A DNA stretch of 64,000 nucleotides from an uncultured Acidobacteriia bacterium (GTDB lineage Bacteria; Acidobacteriota; Terriglobia; Bryobacterales; Bryobacteraceae): the NCBI GenBank assembly GCA_903875575.1, contig CAIQWJ010000024.1, positions 1 through 64,000 on the forward strand, given 5' to 3'. Within the stretch, counting starts at the first letter, position 1; every line of letters starts with the position of its first letter. Under the pieces are notes generated by a model. The model saw nothing but the letters and a program-made list of their open reading frames with translations. It did not search any database and was not told where the DNA came from. The position numbers were made by a program, and so were the translations under genes. Below are positions 1 through 8,560 of the stretch, piece after piece.

Positions 1-139
1 CGTCGCCTCGGCTTTGGGCTTCCGTTCGGGAGCGACCCCGTTCGGACACGATCACATTAACACGACTTTCCGGCAACCCTCGTCAAAACCGGACATTTCT
101 ATGTGGCAGAGAAGCGGACATTTCTATTTGGCGTTGACA
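1..139. mobile_element. Probable right end of an IS21-like insertion sequence (partial)
   Basis: The first 139 bases have no convincing gene and end in GTTGACA just before the end of the TolC gene. Two near-identical 18-base direct repeats lie close to this end. IS21-family elements are known to end in TG...CA and to carry several short repeats near their tips, so this looks like the non-coding tip of such an element whose transposase genes lie outside the window. The identification is by pattern only; no transposase is visible and the other end is not in view. Confidence 0.4.
90..132. repeat. Pair of 18-bp direct repeats at the IS-like end
   Basis: The copy CGGACATTTCTATGTGGC at 90-107 and the copy CGGACATTTCTATTTGGC at 115-132 differ at one base and are separated by seven bases. 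They have the arrangement of the terminal transposase-binding repeats of IS21-like elements. Confidence 0.7.
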
Positions 140-163
140 GCACTGCCGTCAGGCTTGACCGAG

Positions 164-2026
164 CTACCGGGTCACATGGCCGGCCATTGCGTCGGATAAC
201 GTGACATCGTTGGCTTCCAGAATTGTGCCTGCGATAGAGTCCAGATTTATCCTGGCGGTCTGGAAAGTGACCAGCGAAGATAATTCCGACGCCTTCGCCC
301 TGGCCAGATCGCGCTGCTGCTGAATGACGTTGTAGGAAGTGGATTCACCGAGCGCGAACTTCTTCTGCTCGCCCTCCAGCAATTGTTGCTGCAGCATCAG
401 ATTCGCGTGCGCCGCTTCATAGCGTGCGCGCGCCTGTTTCAGCGCCACTACCGAATTGGTGATATCGACTTCCACTTTATTTCGCGTGCCGCTTACGGTC
501 AGTTGGGACTGGCGCAGCTGCAGTTGGTCAATTCCGTAGTCGGCCTGGGCCTGGTGGTTGCCGATCGAAGCGCTGGCGAATACTCCAATCGACTCCGTCG
601 GGTAGTTGCGTCCGAAAACCTGACGGAGAGCCGTACCCGCGCCGCCCACGAGGAAATCGTTGGGAACCTGACCGTTCACGGTGTGCGGATTCCCCGCCAG
701 ACCGGAATTGGTCACGGTGGCGAAGGCCTGCGCGGAGGGCAGCAGACCGTTCCGTGTACCGATACCGGAGATCTCACTGTTCTTCAGACTCGCCTGATCG
801 GACTTGAGGTCGCTGCGATTGGCATAGGCTTTCTCTACCAGGATTTTGATGGCGGGCGTATCGTCGACATCGGGAATTGTGACCACACCGGTGGGCACGA
901 TAGAGACGGAGGCCAGCGCCGGATCCGCCAAACCCGTGCGGCTGATCAGATTTTTCAACTGAAGCTCGGCCTGCGAGAGAGCCGTCTGCGAGTTGATCAG
1001 GTCCAGATTGCTGGTGGCGAGCTGGCTCTTCGAAGTAATCAGATCGAAGGGAGCGAGGGCACCCAGGTCGATGCGTTTCTGGTTCGCTTCGAGGAACTGG
1101 CTAGCGGTATCGAACGCGTTTTGCTTCGCCCGAAGATCTTCGTAATCGGCGACCAGCGTCCAGTAGCTGTTGAGGACGGAGGCGATGGTCCGCGAAACCG
1201 TAGTGCGAAACGCAAGGTCCGACATGGCGAGGTTGTTGCGCGCGACGACAATATTGCGCTGATTCACGGAAATACCGCGTCCCTGGAGCAAATTGTGCTG
1301 GAGGGAGAGGCTGAGCGATTGCGCGATCGAAGGGTTGAGGGCGTCAGTGGGACTGTTTTCTTTCAGATAACTGTCCTTGAAACTGAGGCTGGCGGAACCG
1401 CCGGTGAGGAAGCCCTGCTGAATCGTGGTGGAACTGGCGCGGGAATCGTCTACCAGGGCGAGTGTGAGACTCTGCGTGGAATTCGCCTGGGGAGAGGTCC
1501 GGTGGGAGAATGTGGTCGTTTCCTGGAGGGACGGGTCGAGTGTCTGGGTGACAGGACCAATCTGGCTGACAGAGCCGTTACCGGCATTGCCGCCGCCACT
1601 GCCCGCGCCGCCACCGCCACCGACGCCGGCCGCGGACTGGCTGCCCTGGACACCCTGGCCAGCAGTGACCGCGCTCGCCTGACTGGCACCGCTGGGTACG
1701 CCAGGCAGCGCACCACCAGCCTCGCTGCGTTCCAGCTGCCATTTCAGGTTGAGGGGAGCGTAACGGGCTACTTCGATGTCGATGTTATTTTCCAGCGCGA
1801 GGGCGACGGCGTCATGCGCTGATAGGTAGAGTTTGCCTGCGCGAATCAGACCGGCCAGACGATCCGAGTTGCCGGGCCTTACCGGAGGAATCGAGGCCGG
1901 CAGATAGGGCCGTTCGTAGATGTGGCCGACGGGGCGAACCGGTTCGATACTGGCAAGACTCTGCGCGCCAAGCAACTGCGCGTAACAGGCGGCAACGGCA
2001 GTCGCCGCGCGAAACCGGCGCATCAC
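164..2026 (-). CDS. TolC-family outer-membrane efflux protein
   Basis: 620-residue outer-membrane channel of the TolC/OEP family, expected to form the trimeric exit duct of a tripartite efflux or type I secretion system. A signal-peptide-like N-terminus ends near the AQSLAS stretch. A glycine/serine-rich low-complexity segment (about residues 120-150) precedes two long alpha-helical repeats containing the usual N..L/NLxxA patterns. At 620 residues it is longer than a typical 450-500 residue TolC because of the N-terminal extension. The start is GTG at 2026, which overlaps the stop of the upstream TolC-like gene by four bases (GTGA); an ATG follows directly at 2023. No periplasmic adaptor or RND/ABC pump is in the window, so the transported substrate cannot be inferred. 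Confidence 0.85.
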   Translation of the reverse strand: MMRRFRAATAVAACYAQLLGAQSLASIEPVRPVGHIYERPYLPASIPPVRPGNSDRLAGLIRAGKLYLSAHDAVALALENNIDIEVARYAPLNLKWQLERSEAGGALPGVPSGASQASAVTAGQGVQGSQSAAGVGGGGGAGSGGGNAGNGSVSQIGPVTQTLDPSLQETTTFSHRTSPQANSTQSLTLALVDDSRASSTTIQQGFLTGGSASLSFKDSYLKENSPTDALNPSIAQSLSLSLQHNLLQGRGISVNQRNIVVARNNLAMSDLAFRTTVSRTIASVLNSYWTLVADYEDLRAKQNAFDTASQFLEANQKRIDLGALAPFDLITSKSQLATSNLDLINSQTALSQAELQLKNLISRTGLADPALASVSIVPTGVVTIPDVDDTPAIKILVEKAYANRSDLKSDQASLKNSEISGIGTRNGLLPSAQAFATVTNSGLAGNPHTVNGQVPNDFLVGGAGTALRQVFGRNYPTESIGVFASASIGNHQAQADYGIDQLQLRQSQLTVSGTRNKVEVDITNSVVALKQARARYEAAHANLMLQQQLLEGEQKKFALGESTSYNVIQQQRDLARAKASELSSLVTFQTARINLDSIAGTILEANDVTLSDAMAGHVTR

Positions 2027-3933
2027 CGGCTCACCGCCGGCGGAGTAACTGGCTGGGCTGAAACCTTCCCCGCGAGGGCTTCCGCAATCGAGATCTGGTT
2101 GACGTCCAGCGTTGCACCGAGCGCCTGATCGAACTGGATCCGCGCATGCGTGTAATTCGCCATGGCCTGCACTTCAGAACTTTGGGCGCTGGCCAGATCG
2201 CGCTGGTCCTGCACCACCTGGTACGAGGTGCCGGCACCCAGTTCGTATTTCTTCTTATCGCCATCGAACGTCTGCTGCGAGAGATCGCGGGCTTCCTTTG
2301 CCGCCACGTAACGGGCGCGGGCCTGTTGCAGCCCGATAATGGCGTTTTGCACGTCTACCCGAATCTGGTTTACCTGCTTCTGGAGATTCAGTTCGTTCTG
2401 GCGAATTTCCAACTGGCTGGTGACGTAGTCAGACTGGGCCGCGCGGTTGCGCAGAGGAATGTTGAGCGAGATGCCCGCGGAGTAATTCGGGAAATTGCGC
2501 CGGAAGATCTGGGCCAGGAGATTGGCATAACCGCCATCGAAGTAGCCGCCACCGGCGGCGGTGCCGCTGAGGCCGTTATTGGTCAGGTCGGCAAAGGCCT
2601 GAAGCGAAGGCTTGAGTGAGCTTCGCACGCCGGAGAGATTGACATGGTTGCTTTCGAGGTTGATCCGGGCCTGTTCGAGTTCCACGCGATTCGACATGGC
2701 AGCCAGAACCAGTTCGGGGAGGGGTTTGGTGTCATCCGCTGCGGGAATCACAATGGTGTCGAGCGGCACGATGTGGACGTCTGCCAGTTCAGATGTTGCA
2801 ACGCCTGCCCGGCTGAGGGCATTCTTCAGAATGGTTTCCTGCTGCATCAGGTTGGTCTGGGCAATGAGCAGATCCTGACGCGCGGAGTAGAGCTGCGATT
2901 GCGCGCGGGTCACTTCAATTTCCGCCAGAGTGCCGATCTTCACCTGTTCCTGATTGTTCTTCAGCAACTGGTCGGCCGTATCCACTGCCTGCTGCCGCGA
3001 TTTCACTTCTTCGTTGAAGCTGACCAGATCCCAGTAGAGGTTCAGGACCGCCGAAACGGTGGTAATCACCTGCTGTTTGAATTGCAGATCCGTCACTTTG
3101 AGATTGTTCTTTTGTACCCGGATATTGCGGGTGTTGACGGTTTTGCCGAAGCCGTTCAGCAGGTTCTGCGTGACCTGGAAATCGATGTCGCCCGTGGTGT
3201 ACGGATTGAGCGCGAAGAAGTTGCTGTTGACGTGGATGTGGGTAGCCGCGTACGTCAGAGACGCCGTGAGGCCGATGGGGAAGGTTTCGGAGAACGAAGT
3301 CTGAAAGGAACGCGTGCCCGTTACGAGCGACGTGGTGCCGGTCAGCACGGTATTGCTCTGCGGCGCCGTTGTGTGGCCGAAATTCATGACCGCGGTCACC
3401 GTGGGATCGAACGACGGCACGGAAGGACCCAACTGGGTCACGATGCCACCGCCGGAACTGACGCCACCGCCGCCCGCGGAGGAAGGAGCGCCGTTCGTGT
3501 TGATACTAACGCCGGAAAGGCTGACGCTGGTGGGGCCTGCCGCGACACCGGTGCCGACGCTGCGAAGCGCACCACCACCCTGGGCGCGGCGCAGGACTTC
3601 GCGCGCCATCAACGGGGCGTAGCGCTGAATTTCGATATCGATATTGTTTTCGAGAGCCAGCGCCACTACGTCGCGCGACGTCAGATACAGATTGCCACTG
3701 CGAATGAGGACACCAAGTCGCGACGTATTCGCCAGATTGACGGGCGGCACCGACCGGGGCTGGTAGTTCTTCGTGAGCCAACTGAACCGGCTCACCGGAG
3801 CTTCGTCGATGCGAATGGCGGTCTGTGCGCTGACCTGGCTGGCACCGGTAACGCTGAGGCAGAGGACGAAGATCAGAGTCTTCGGGAGCGCTCGCCCGGT
3901 TGAGGCGAGTCGCCTGTGGCCTGGATTCATCAT
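2023..3933 (-). CDS. TolC-family outer-membrane efflux protein (paralogue)
   Basis: 636-residue paralogue of the downstream gene, with the same plan. It has a signal peptide ending near VSAQ, a conserved block with LANTSRLGVLIRSG that matches GNSDRLAGLIRAG in the neighbour, a glycine-rich insert near residues 150-170, and then the two helical TolC repeats (for example QVKIGTLAEIEVTRAQSQL). It is the first gene of a two-gene operon and its TGA overlaps the next start. The pair probably arose by tandem duplication. No partner pump is visible. The product should sit in the outer membrane with its helical barrel in the periplasm. Confidence 0.85.
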   Translation of the reverse strand: MMNPGHRRLASTGRALPKTLIFVLCLSVTGASQVSAQTAIRIDEAPVSRFSWLTKNYQPRSVPPVNLANTSRLGVLIRSGNLYLTSRDVVALALENNIDIEIQRYAPLMAREVLRRAQGGGALRSVGTGVAAGPTSVSLSGVSINTNGAPSSAGGGGVSSGGGIVTQLGPSVPSFDPTVTAVMNFGHTTAPQSNTVLTGTTSLVTGTRSFQTSFSETFPIGLTASLTYAATHIHVNSNFFALNPYTTGDIDFQVTQNLLNGFGKTVNTRNIRVQKNNLKVTDLQFKQQVITTVSAVLNLYWDLVSFNEEVKSRQQAVDTADQLLKNNQEQVKIGTLAEIEVTRAQSQLYSARQDLLIAQTNLMQQETILKNALSRAGVATSELADVHIVPLDTIVIPAADDTKPLPELVLAAMSNRVELEQARINLESNHVNLSGVRSSLKPSLQAFADLTNNGLSGTAAGGGYFDGGYANLLAQIFRRNFPNYSAGISLNIPLRNRAAQSDYVTSQLEIRQNELNLQKQVNQIRVDVQNAIIGLQQARARYVAAKEARDLSQQTFDGDKKKYELGAGTSYQVVQDQRDLASAQSSEVQAMANYTHARIQFDQALGATLDVNQISIAEALAGKVSAQPVTPPAVSR

Positions 3934-4316
3934 CTAATAAATACCTAACGGTTGGTTCGGGCCTGTGGTTCGCAAATAATCGCTCGGGTGATGGCGGGTG
4001 CCTGTCCCGGGGCGAAAACGTTACACGGGAAGGCTCCTTTCCATTATGTTCCAGGGGGTTGAGCGGGAGAGTTCGGGCGCGCGATAGTCGCCTTTCGGGG
4101 TGGGAAAGGCTCATAATCCAAGCGTGAACACCCACGCGCCGGGCAAATGGATGCGCCATCCAAACAAGGTGCTGAAAACGTAATTTTGAGTGCCGCTCCT
4201 TTACAGTCGTGGTTCGGTAAGTAGTGTCGAATTAATGGCTATTTTCAGGACACTGCAAGCCAGTGAGCGGCTTGTGACGTTTTCCGGCAACATGCCAACG
4301 CGTTATCATTGCACTT
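3934..4316. other. Gene-free divergent intergenic region (383 bp)
   Basis: This spacer separates the leftward TolC operon from the rightward ATPase cassette, so it should hold promoters for both. I see no convincing ORF. The part next to the ATPase gene (about 4200-4316) is more A/T-rich than the TolC genes. A TATCAT hexamer lies seven bases before the GTG start at 4317 with no Shine-Dalgarno sequence between them, which would fit a leaderless transcript, but no good -35 is visible. Confidence 0.5.
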
Positions 4317-5423
4317 GTGATACAACGCCTTTACGTTCACAATTTTCGCTGTCTTGAGAATTTCGAACTTCCGCTCTTCGGTCGGTCATCCGTACTCCTG
4401 ATCGGGAAGAACGGTGCCGGCAAGACCACGGTCGCACTTGCTCTTGAGATCCTCCAGAAGATTGCGCGGGGCACCAATCGAGTCGGAGATCTGATTGAAA
4501 AAAAGGACATGGCGCGGGGCCGGACGGATCAGCCTGTGCGCTTTGAAATCGAGGCTAAGATTGGATCGCGGATCTTTATGTACGTGATCGCGTGCGATCT
4601 GCCGAGGGATTTTAAGGAACTTCGCGTAGTTGAAGAGAAGCTGTCTGTGGACGGAAGCCCCGTTTATGAGAGGGAACTTGCGCAGGTGCATCTCGCGAGG
4701 TCGCGCCGCGATAAGGCCGCCGACTTCCGGATTGACTGGCACATGGCTGCACTGCCGATTATTCAGGAGGAATCTCCTGATGACCCCATTTTTGTGTTCA
4801 AGCAATGGCTTTCGCGAATGCTGATCCTGAGGCCAAACCCCGGGATGATTTCCGGGAACTCAAACGACGACACGCTGTTACCCGACGTTCAAGTCAGCAA
4901 TTTTGGAGCCTGGTTCTCAGGTCTGCTGGCCTATGCGCCGTCGGCCTATTCCCGAATTGATGCCTATTTGCGGCAGGTCATGCCGGATCTGAACGACATC
5001 AGGAATCCAATTGTCGGCAAGGATTCCCGCAGCCTTGAGGTGCAGTTTTCCGGGGCCGAAGCTTCTGTAACCATTCCATTTGGGGATCTGTCGGACGGCG
5101 AAAAATGCTTTGCCGTATGCGCTATGGTCCTCGCTGCGAATGTCGCGTACGGACCGCTGGTTTGTTTTTGGGATGAGCCGGATAACTATCTTGCGCCGTC
5201 TGAAGTCGGACACTTTACGCTTGCTCTGCGGAAGGCTTTCCAAACGGGAGGCCAGTTCATCGCGACATCCCATAACGCCGAGACCATCCGGAGTTTTGCC
5301 AACGAGAACACATTGGTGCTCTTCCGGGAGAATCATCTGGAGCCGACCAGAGTACGCCCGCTCAGCGAGATCAGTTTCAGCGGCGACCTGATCAGCGCGC
5401 TGGTACGAGGGGATGTCGGTTGA
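4317..5423 (+). CDS. AAA ATPase of the SMC/RecF/OLD (AAA_21-like) type
   Basis: 368-residue ABC-fold ATPase like those used in OLD, Gabija, Septu and PARIS-type defence systems. It starts with the typical RecF-like strand (RLYVHNFRCLENFEL). Walker A GKNGAGKTT is at residues 30-38, an ABC signature LSDGEK begins at 258, Walker B ends in DE at 286-287, and the switch histidine is H319 in ATSHN. About 200 residues lie between Walker A and the signature, with no obvious long coiled coil and no nuclease domain, so any effector must be separate. The start is GTG. The stop falls inside the start of the next gene (11-base overlap), which implies co-translation. Its G+C is lower than that of the genes downstream, suggesting acquisition by transfer. 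The fold is clear; a defensive role is inference. Confidence 0.85.
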   Translation: MIQRLYVHNFRCLENFELPLFGRSSVLLIGKNGAGKTTVALALEILQKIARGTNRVGDLIEKKDMARGRTDQPVRFEIEAKIGSRIFMYVIACDLPRDFKELRVVEEKLSVDGSPVYERELAQVHLARSRRDKAADFRIDWHMAALPIIQEESPDDPIFVFKQWLSRMLILRPNPGMISGNSNDDTLLPDVQVSNFGAWFSGLLAYAPSAYSRIDAYLRQVMPDLNDIRNPIVGKDSRSLEVQFSGAEASVTIPFGDLSDGEKCFAVCAMVLAANVAYGPLVCFWDEPDNYLAPSEVGHFTLALRKAFQTGGQFIATSHNAETIRSFANENTLVLFRENHLEPTRVRPLSEISFSGDLISALVRGDVG

Positions 5424-5946
5424 GATGGCGGTTAACAAGCACGCCCAGCATATTCTCGTCTTGCCTGAAGACGACCATAACCGCGAGTTAGCGAATGGCT
5501 TTGTATTGTGCCTTGATAGCGTGCGCGCCCGCCGGATTCAGGTTCTCCAGGTGGCTGGAGGATGGCTCAAGGTTTTGGAGACATTCCAGTTGGACCATAT
5601 CGCGGACATGGACCAGTATCCGAGCCGTTTCATGATTCTCGTGATTGATTTTGACAATGACGAAAGGAGATTGGCCGGGGCACTGAGCCGAATCCCTGAT
5701 CGATTGAGAGACCGGGTCTTCATTGTGGGGAGCGCCAAAGAGCCGCAGGATCTGGTAAACGCCAGACTGTGGCAACATCCGGCAGCCCTTTTGGCTGGTC
5801 TCGGCAGTAAGCTGGAGCAAATCGGCTACGCACTGGGCCACGATTGCCGCGAAAATACCGCCACAACGTGGGGGCATCCCCTGCTTCTCGCTAATACCCC
5901 TGAACTGGAACGGCTGCGCGAAATCGTTCGTCCGATCATTTTCTGA
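5413..5946 (+). CDS. Small TOPRIM-like protein coupled to the AAA ATPase
   Basis: 177-residue protein that I do not recognise as a named family. Its outline resembles a TOPRIM fold. A first beta strand HILVLPEDDHNRE is followed by acidic residues (E19, D20, D21) and E25, and a second strand LVIDFDNDE supplies D79, D81 and D83, the DxD(xD) signature of metal-dependent TOPRIM nucleases. A following strand VFIVGSAKEP lies near residues 103-112. The gene overlaps the ATPase gene by 11 bases; an alternative ATG lies at 5425. ATPase plus TOPRIM protein is the composition of OLD/Gabija (fused) and PARIS (split) anti-phage systems, so this is a plausible effector. The TOPRIM reading rests on motif placement only; it could be another Rossmann-like acidic protein. 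Confidence 0.6.
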   Translation: MSVEMAVNKHAQHILVLPEDDHNRELANGFVLCLDSVRARRIQVLQVAGGWLKVLETFQLDHIADMDQYPSRFMILVIDFDNDERRLAGALSRIPDRLRDRVFIVGSAKEPQDLVNARLWQHPAALLAGLGSKLEQIGYALGHDCRENTATTWGHPLLLANTPELERLREIVRPIIF

Positions 5947-5986
5947 TCGGCCAATGCGCGTCGATGCGCTATAGTAACGCTTTGTC

Positions 5987-6577
5987 ATGGCACCTGAAAC
6001 CGGCGTTCTCGACCTATTCCAGCAGACCGGCGCTTACCTGCGCGGACACTTTCGTCTTTCGAGCGGACTCCACAGCGGCGCGTACCTGCAATCTGCGCTT
6101 GTACTTGCGCATCCGGCTCACGCCGAGACGCTTGGCAAAGCGCTTGCGGCGAAGCTGAGGGACCTGGCCGGACCGGAAGGCATTGATCTGGTCATCTCGC
6201 CCGCTTTGGGCGGCCTGATTATCGGGCACGAAGTCGCCCGCGCCATGGGTTTACGCTTTCTGTTCACTGAGCGCGACGCGGATCGCAAAATGTCGTTGCG
6301 GCGCGGTTTCACGCTTTCGCCCGGCGAACGCGTTGTGGTGGTGGAAGACGTCATCACGACCGGCGGCAGCACCATGGAAGTTATTGAGATTGTGCGCGCG
6401 GCGGGTGCGATTCCGGTAGCGGCAGGGTCCATCATCGACCGTAGTGGCGGCACAGCGGATCTCGGAATCCCCCGCGCGGCACTGGCTACGCTCAAAGTGG
6501 AAGCCCACCAGCCCGATCACTGCCCCATGTGTCAGGCTGGCGAACCCGTGGTCAAGCCGGGTTCGCGTCCGGCGTAA
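5987..6577 (+). CDS. pyrE: Orotate phosphoribosyltransferase
   Basis: 196-residue cytoplasmic enzyme that joins orotate to PRPP to give orotidine 5'-phosphate in de novo pyrimidine synthesis. The PRPP-binding loop is clear: VVVVEDVITTGGS, with E120 and D121 followed by TTGGS at 124-128. The N-terminal FxLSSGLHS-like substrate segment (about residues 23-31) and the C-terminal CPMCxxGxPVVKPGSR tail match the OPRT group that carries this cysteine-containing end. The start is ATG at 5987. The truA start follows the stop by four bases, so pyrE, truA and ppa probably form one transcript. Confidence 0.93.
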   Translation: MAPETGVLDLFQQTGAYLRGHFRLSSGLHSGAYLQSALVLAHPAHAETLGKALAAKLRDLAGPEGIDLVISPALGGLIIGHEVARAMGLRFLFTERDADRKMSLRRGFTLSPGERVVVVEDVITTGGSTMEVIEIVRAAGAIPVAAGSIIDRSGGTADLGIPRAALATLKVEAHQPDHCPMCQAGEPVVKPGSRPA

Positions 6578-6581
6578 GACC

Positions 6582-7322
6582 TTGCCGAGACGCATTCGCA
6601 TCACGGTTGCCTACGACGGCACGGATTATCACGGCTGGCAGATCCAGCCGGCGCTGCCCACTATTCAGGGGACTATCGAAGAGATCGTAACGGGCATTGA
6701 GGGCTGGCACGTTCGGGTGGAAGGCTCAGGCCGCACGGATGCCGGTGTCCATGCGATGGCGCAGGTGGCGGCGTTTAGTTTGGAAAACCCCATTCCGGTG
6801 GACAATCTCCGCCGGGCCATGAACCGGTTGTTGCCGGCCTCGATTCGTATTCTGTGCGTGGAAGACGTTCACGAGGGTTTTCATCCGCGTTTCGACGCGG
6901 TGGCCAAGACTTATCGATACACGATTTGGCGCGATGAAGTGTGCCCGCCTCTCGAGTGGCGGTATGTGTACCACCACCCGTATCCGCTGAACGAAAAAGC
7001 GATGGCGGAGGCGACGCGCGTCTACGAAGGAGAGCATGATTTCACCGCGTTTGCCGCCGCGGATTCGAAAGCTGCCGAACCGACATCTAAAGTGCGCACC
7101 ATCTTCAGTTCCACGCTGGAGCGCCAGGGCAGCAAACTGATCTACACCGTACGCGGAAACGGGTTCCTGAAGCACATGGTACGCAACATCACGGGAACGC
7201 TGCTGGAAGCCGGAAGGGGTAATATTGACCCTCACACGCTGCCGAAAAAGTCCGGCCGAACCGCCCCGGCAAAGGGTTTGACCATGTTATCGGTGGAATA
7301 TCCGCGCAGTGTTAGTCTGTAG
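6582..7322 (+). CDS. truA: tRNA pseudouridine(38-40) synthase
   Basis: 246-residue TruA, which isomerises uridines 38-40 in the anticodon arm of tRNAs. The catalytic motif GRTDAGVHA is present with the nucleophile D53. The N-terminal strand RIRITVAYDGTDYHGWQ and the C-terminal GNGFLKHMVRNI block are typical. I place the start at TTG 6582, four bases after the pyrE stop, because the family N-terminus begins here; the reading frame is open further upstream but only as a shadow of pyrE. The length is normal for the family. Confidence 0.92.
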   Translation: MPRRIRITVAYDGTDYHGWQIQPALPTIQGTIEEIVTGIEGWHVRVEGSGRTDAGVHAMAQVAAFSLENPIPVDNLRRAMNRLLPASIRILCVEDVHEGFHPRFDAVAKTYRYTIWRDEVCPPLEWRYVYHHPYPLNEKAMAEATRVYEGEHDFTAFAAADSKAAEPTSKVRTIFSSTLERQGSKLIYTVRGNGFLKHMVRNITGTLLEAGRGNIDPHTLPKKSGRTAPAKGLTMLSVEYPRSVSL

Positions 7323-7325
7323 TTA

Positions 7326-7868
7326 GTGGCTTGCCTCTACGATATTGAACCTGGACCTTACTCACCTGAAATCGTGCGGATGATCGTTGAGATCCCGCAA
7401 CATTCCGGCAACAAATACGAATACGATGGCGAACTTGGCGTGTTCCGACTGGACCGCGCGCTGTTCTCCCCCATGCATTACCCCGGCGATTACGGCTTTA
7501 TTCCGGGCACGCTGGCGGAGGATAACGATCCTCTCGATTGCCTGGTGCTGGTACAACAACCGAGTTATCCTGGCGTCCTGATCGAAGTTCGACCGGTGGG
7601 AGTTCTGAACATGGTGGACGCCAACGAAGGCGACCAGAAGATCCTTGCGGTACCCACGAAGAATCCCCGTTACGATCAGATCCACACGATGGACCAGATC
7701 TTTGCGCATGTGCGGCGCGAGATTGAACACTTCTTCACCATCTACAAGGAACTGGAAGGCAAAGTGACGCGGATGGAGGGTTGGGGCGGCCCGATGGAGG
7801 CCCGGCGCGCCATCATGGAAAGCCGTCAGCGTTATCTCGACCACAAAGCGGAAAAAGTTACGAAATAG
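7326..7868 (+). CDS. ppa: Inorganic pyrophosphatase (family I)
   Basis: 180-residue soluble family I pyrophosphatase that hydrolyses PPi to two phosphates, pulling biosynthetic reactions forward. The active-site residues expected for the family are visible: K30, E32, R44, Y52, Y56 and the metal-binding cluster DNDPLD at 66-71, followed downstream by the lysine-rich KIL/KNPRYD region. The GTG start lies three bases after the truA stop, so it is probably the last gene of the pyrE-truA-ppa unit. This enzyme would compete for PPi with the putative PPi-type PEP carboxykinase at 44467-47859. Confidence 0.94.
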   Translation: MACLYDIEPGPYSPEIVRMIVEIPQHSGNKYEYDGELGVFRLDRALFSPMHYPGDYGFIPGTLAEDNDPLDCLVLVQQPSYPGVLIEVRPVGVLNMVDANEGDQKILAVPTKNPRYDQIHTMDQIFAHVRREIEHFFTIYKELEGKVTRMEGWGGPMEARRAIMESRQRYLDHKAEKVTK

Positions 7869-7883
7869 CGAACGGGCGCGTGG

Positions 7884-8558
7884 CTATTTGCCGTCGTCGG
7901 GCTTTTCGCCCGGACGATAAAGCGTCGGGGGTTTGCGCCCCGGCTTCGTGGCTTCGACCGCCGCGGCCTCGGCTTTGTCGGCGTTCGGATTCGTTCCGAG
8001 CTTCTTCTCCGCGGCGTTGACTTCGTCGACGGCCTTTTTTTGCTGCGCCGCCTTTGCATTCACTTCCTGGCCGCGGAAGCCCAGATCCTGCTTCGCGAGA
8101 TCAATGCTGTCGCTGGTCGCTTCCAGTGCGTCTTTCAACTGGAAATCGTACATGTCCAGGTCACGCGGCGCACTGGCCTGAAGTTTCTGAAGAACATCCA
8201 GAAACTTCTTCTCGCCTTCCACAATGAGCGTGGGCCCGGCGGTCAGGTCAGCCTTGCGGACCAGCGCATCATTGGAAACCGTATCTATGGCGTCCACAAT
8301 GCTGGTGTAATCTTCCAATAACTGGCGCATTTCGGCCGAGCGACCGGCCCGGTTGCGTGTGATGACCGACTGTAGCTGGTCCAGCCTTTGTCTGGCGAAG
8401 ACCAGATAGAGTTTGATACGCGCGACCGGCTCCTGTACTTCCCGTATCTGATCCGCCTCATTCGGGGTCAGAAAATCCTTCTGTGCGAGGACGGGAACCG
8501 TCATGCCGATGAACAGCAGGGCGAGACTCATGAGTTGTCGCAAACCCGGGATTCCCAT
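7884..8558 (-). CDS. Secreted helical protein of unknown function
   Basis: 224-residue protein with a clear N-terminal signal peptide (hydrophobic run SLALLFIGMTVPVLAQ). The mature part is predominantly helical and charged, with long heptad-like stretches, and it ends in a basic/proline-rich tail. I recognise no enzymatic motif. It is the last gene of a three-gene leftward operon after a TPR protein and another secreted helical protein, with only two bases separating it from the preceding gene. A periplasmic structural or sensory role is possible but unsupported. Confidence 0.7.
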   Translation of the reverse strand: MGIPGLRQLMSLALLFIGMTVPVLAQKDFLTPNEADQIREVQEPVARIKLYLVFARQRLDQLQSVITRNRAGRSAEMRQLLEDYTSIVDAIDTVSNDALVRKADLTAGPTLIVEGEKKFLDVLQKLQASAPRDLDMYDFQLKDALEATSDSIDLAKQDLGFRGQEVNAKAAQQKKAVDEVNAAEKKLGTNPNADKAEAAAVEATKPGRKPPTLYRPGEKPDDGK

Positions 8559-8560
8559 GG

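Noticed and set aside
2644-3903. 419-codon open frame on the plus strand
   Set aside because: Antisense to the upstream TolC gene.
4317-5946. Reading the ATPase cassette as a Septu or retron-type system
   Set aside because: The second protein has no HNH motif, and no reverse transcriptase or msr-msd-like RNA is nearby.
7895-7920. GC-rich hairpin after ppa as a terminator
   Set aside because: It falls in the coding end of the convergent secreted-protein gene and lacks a T-run for the plus strand.
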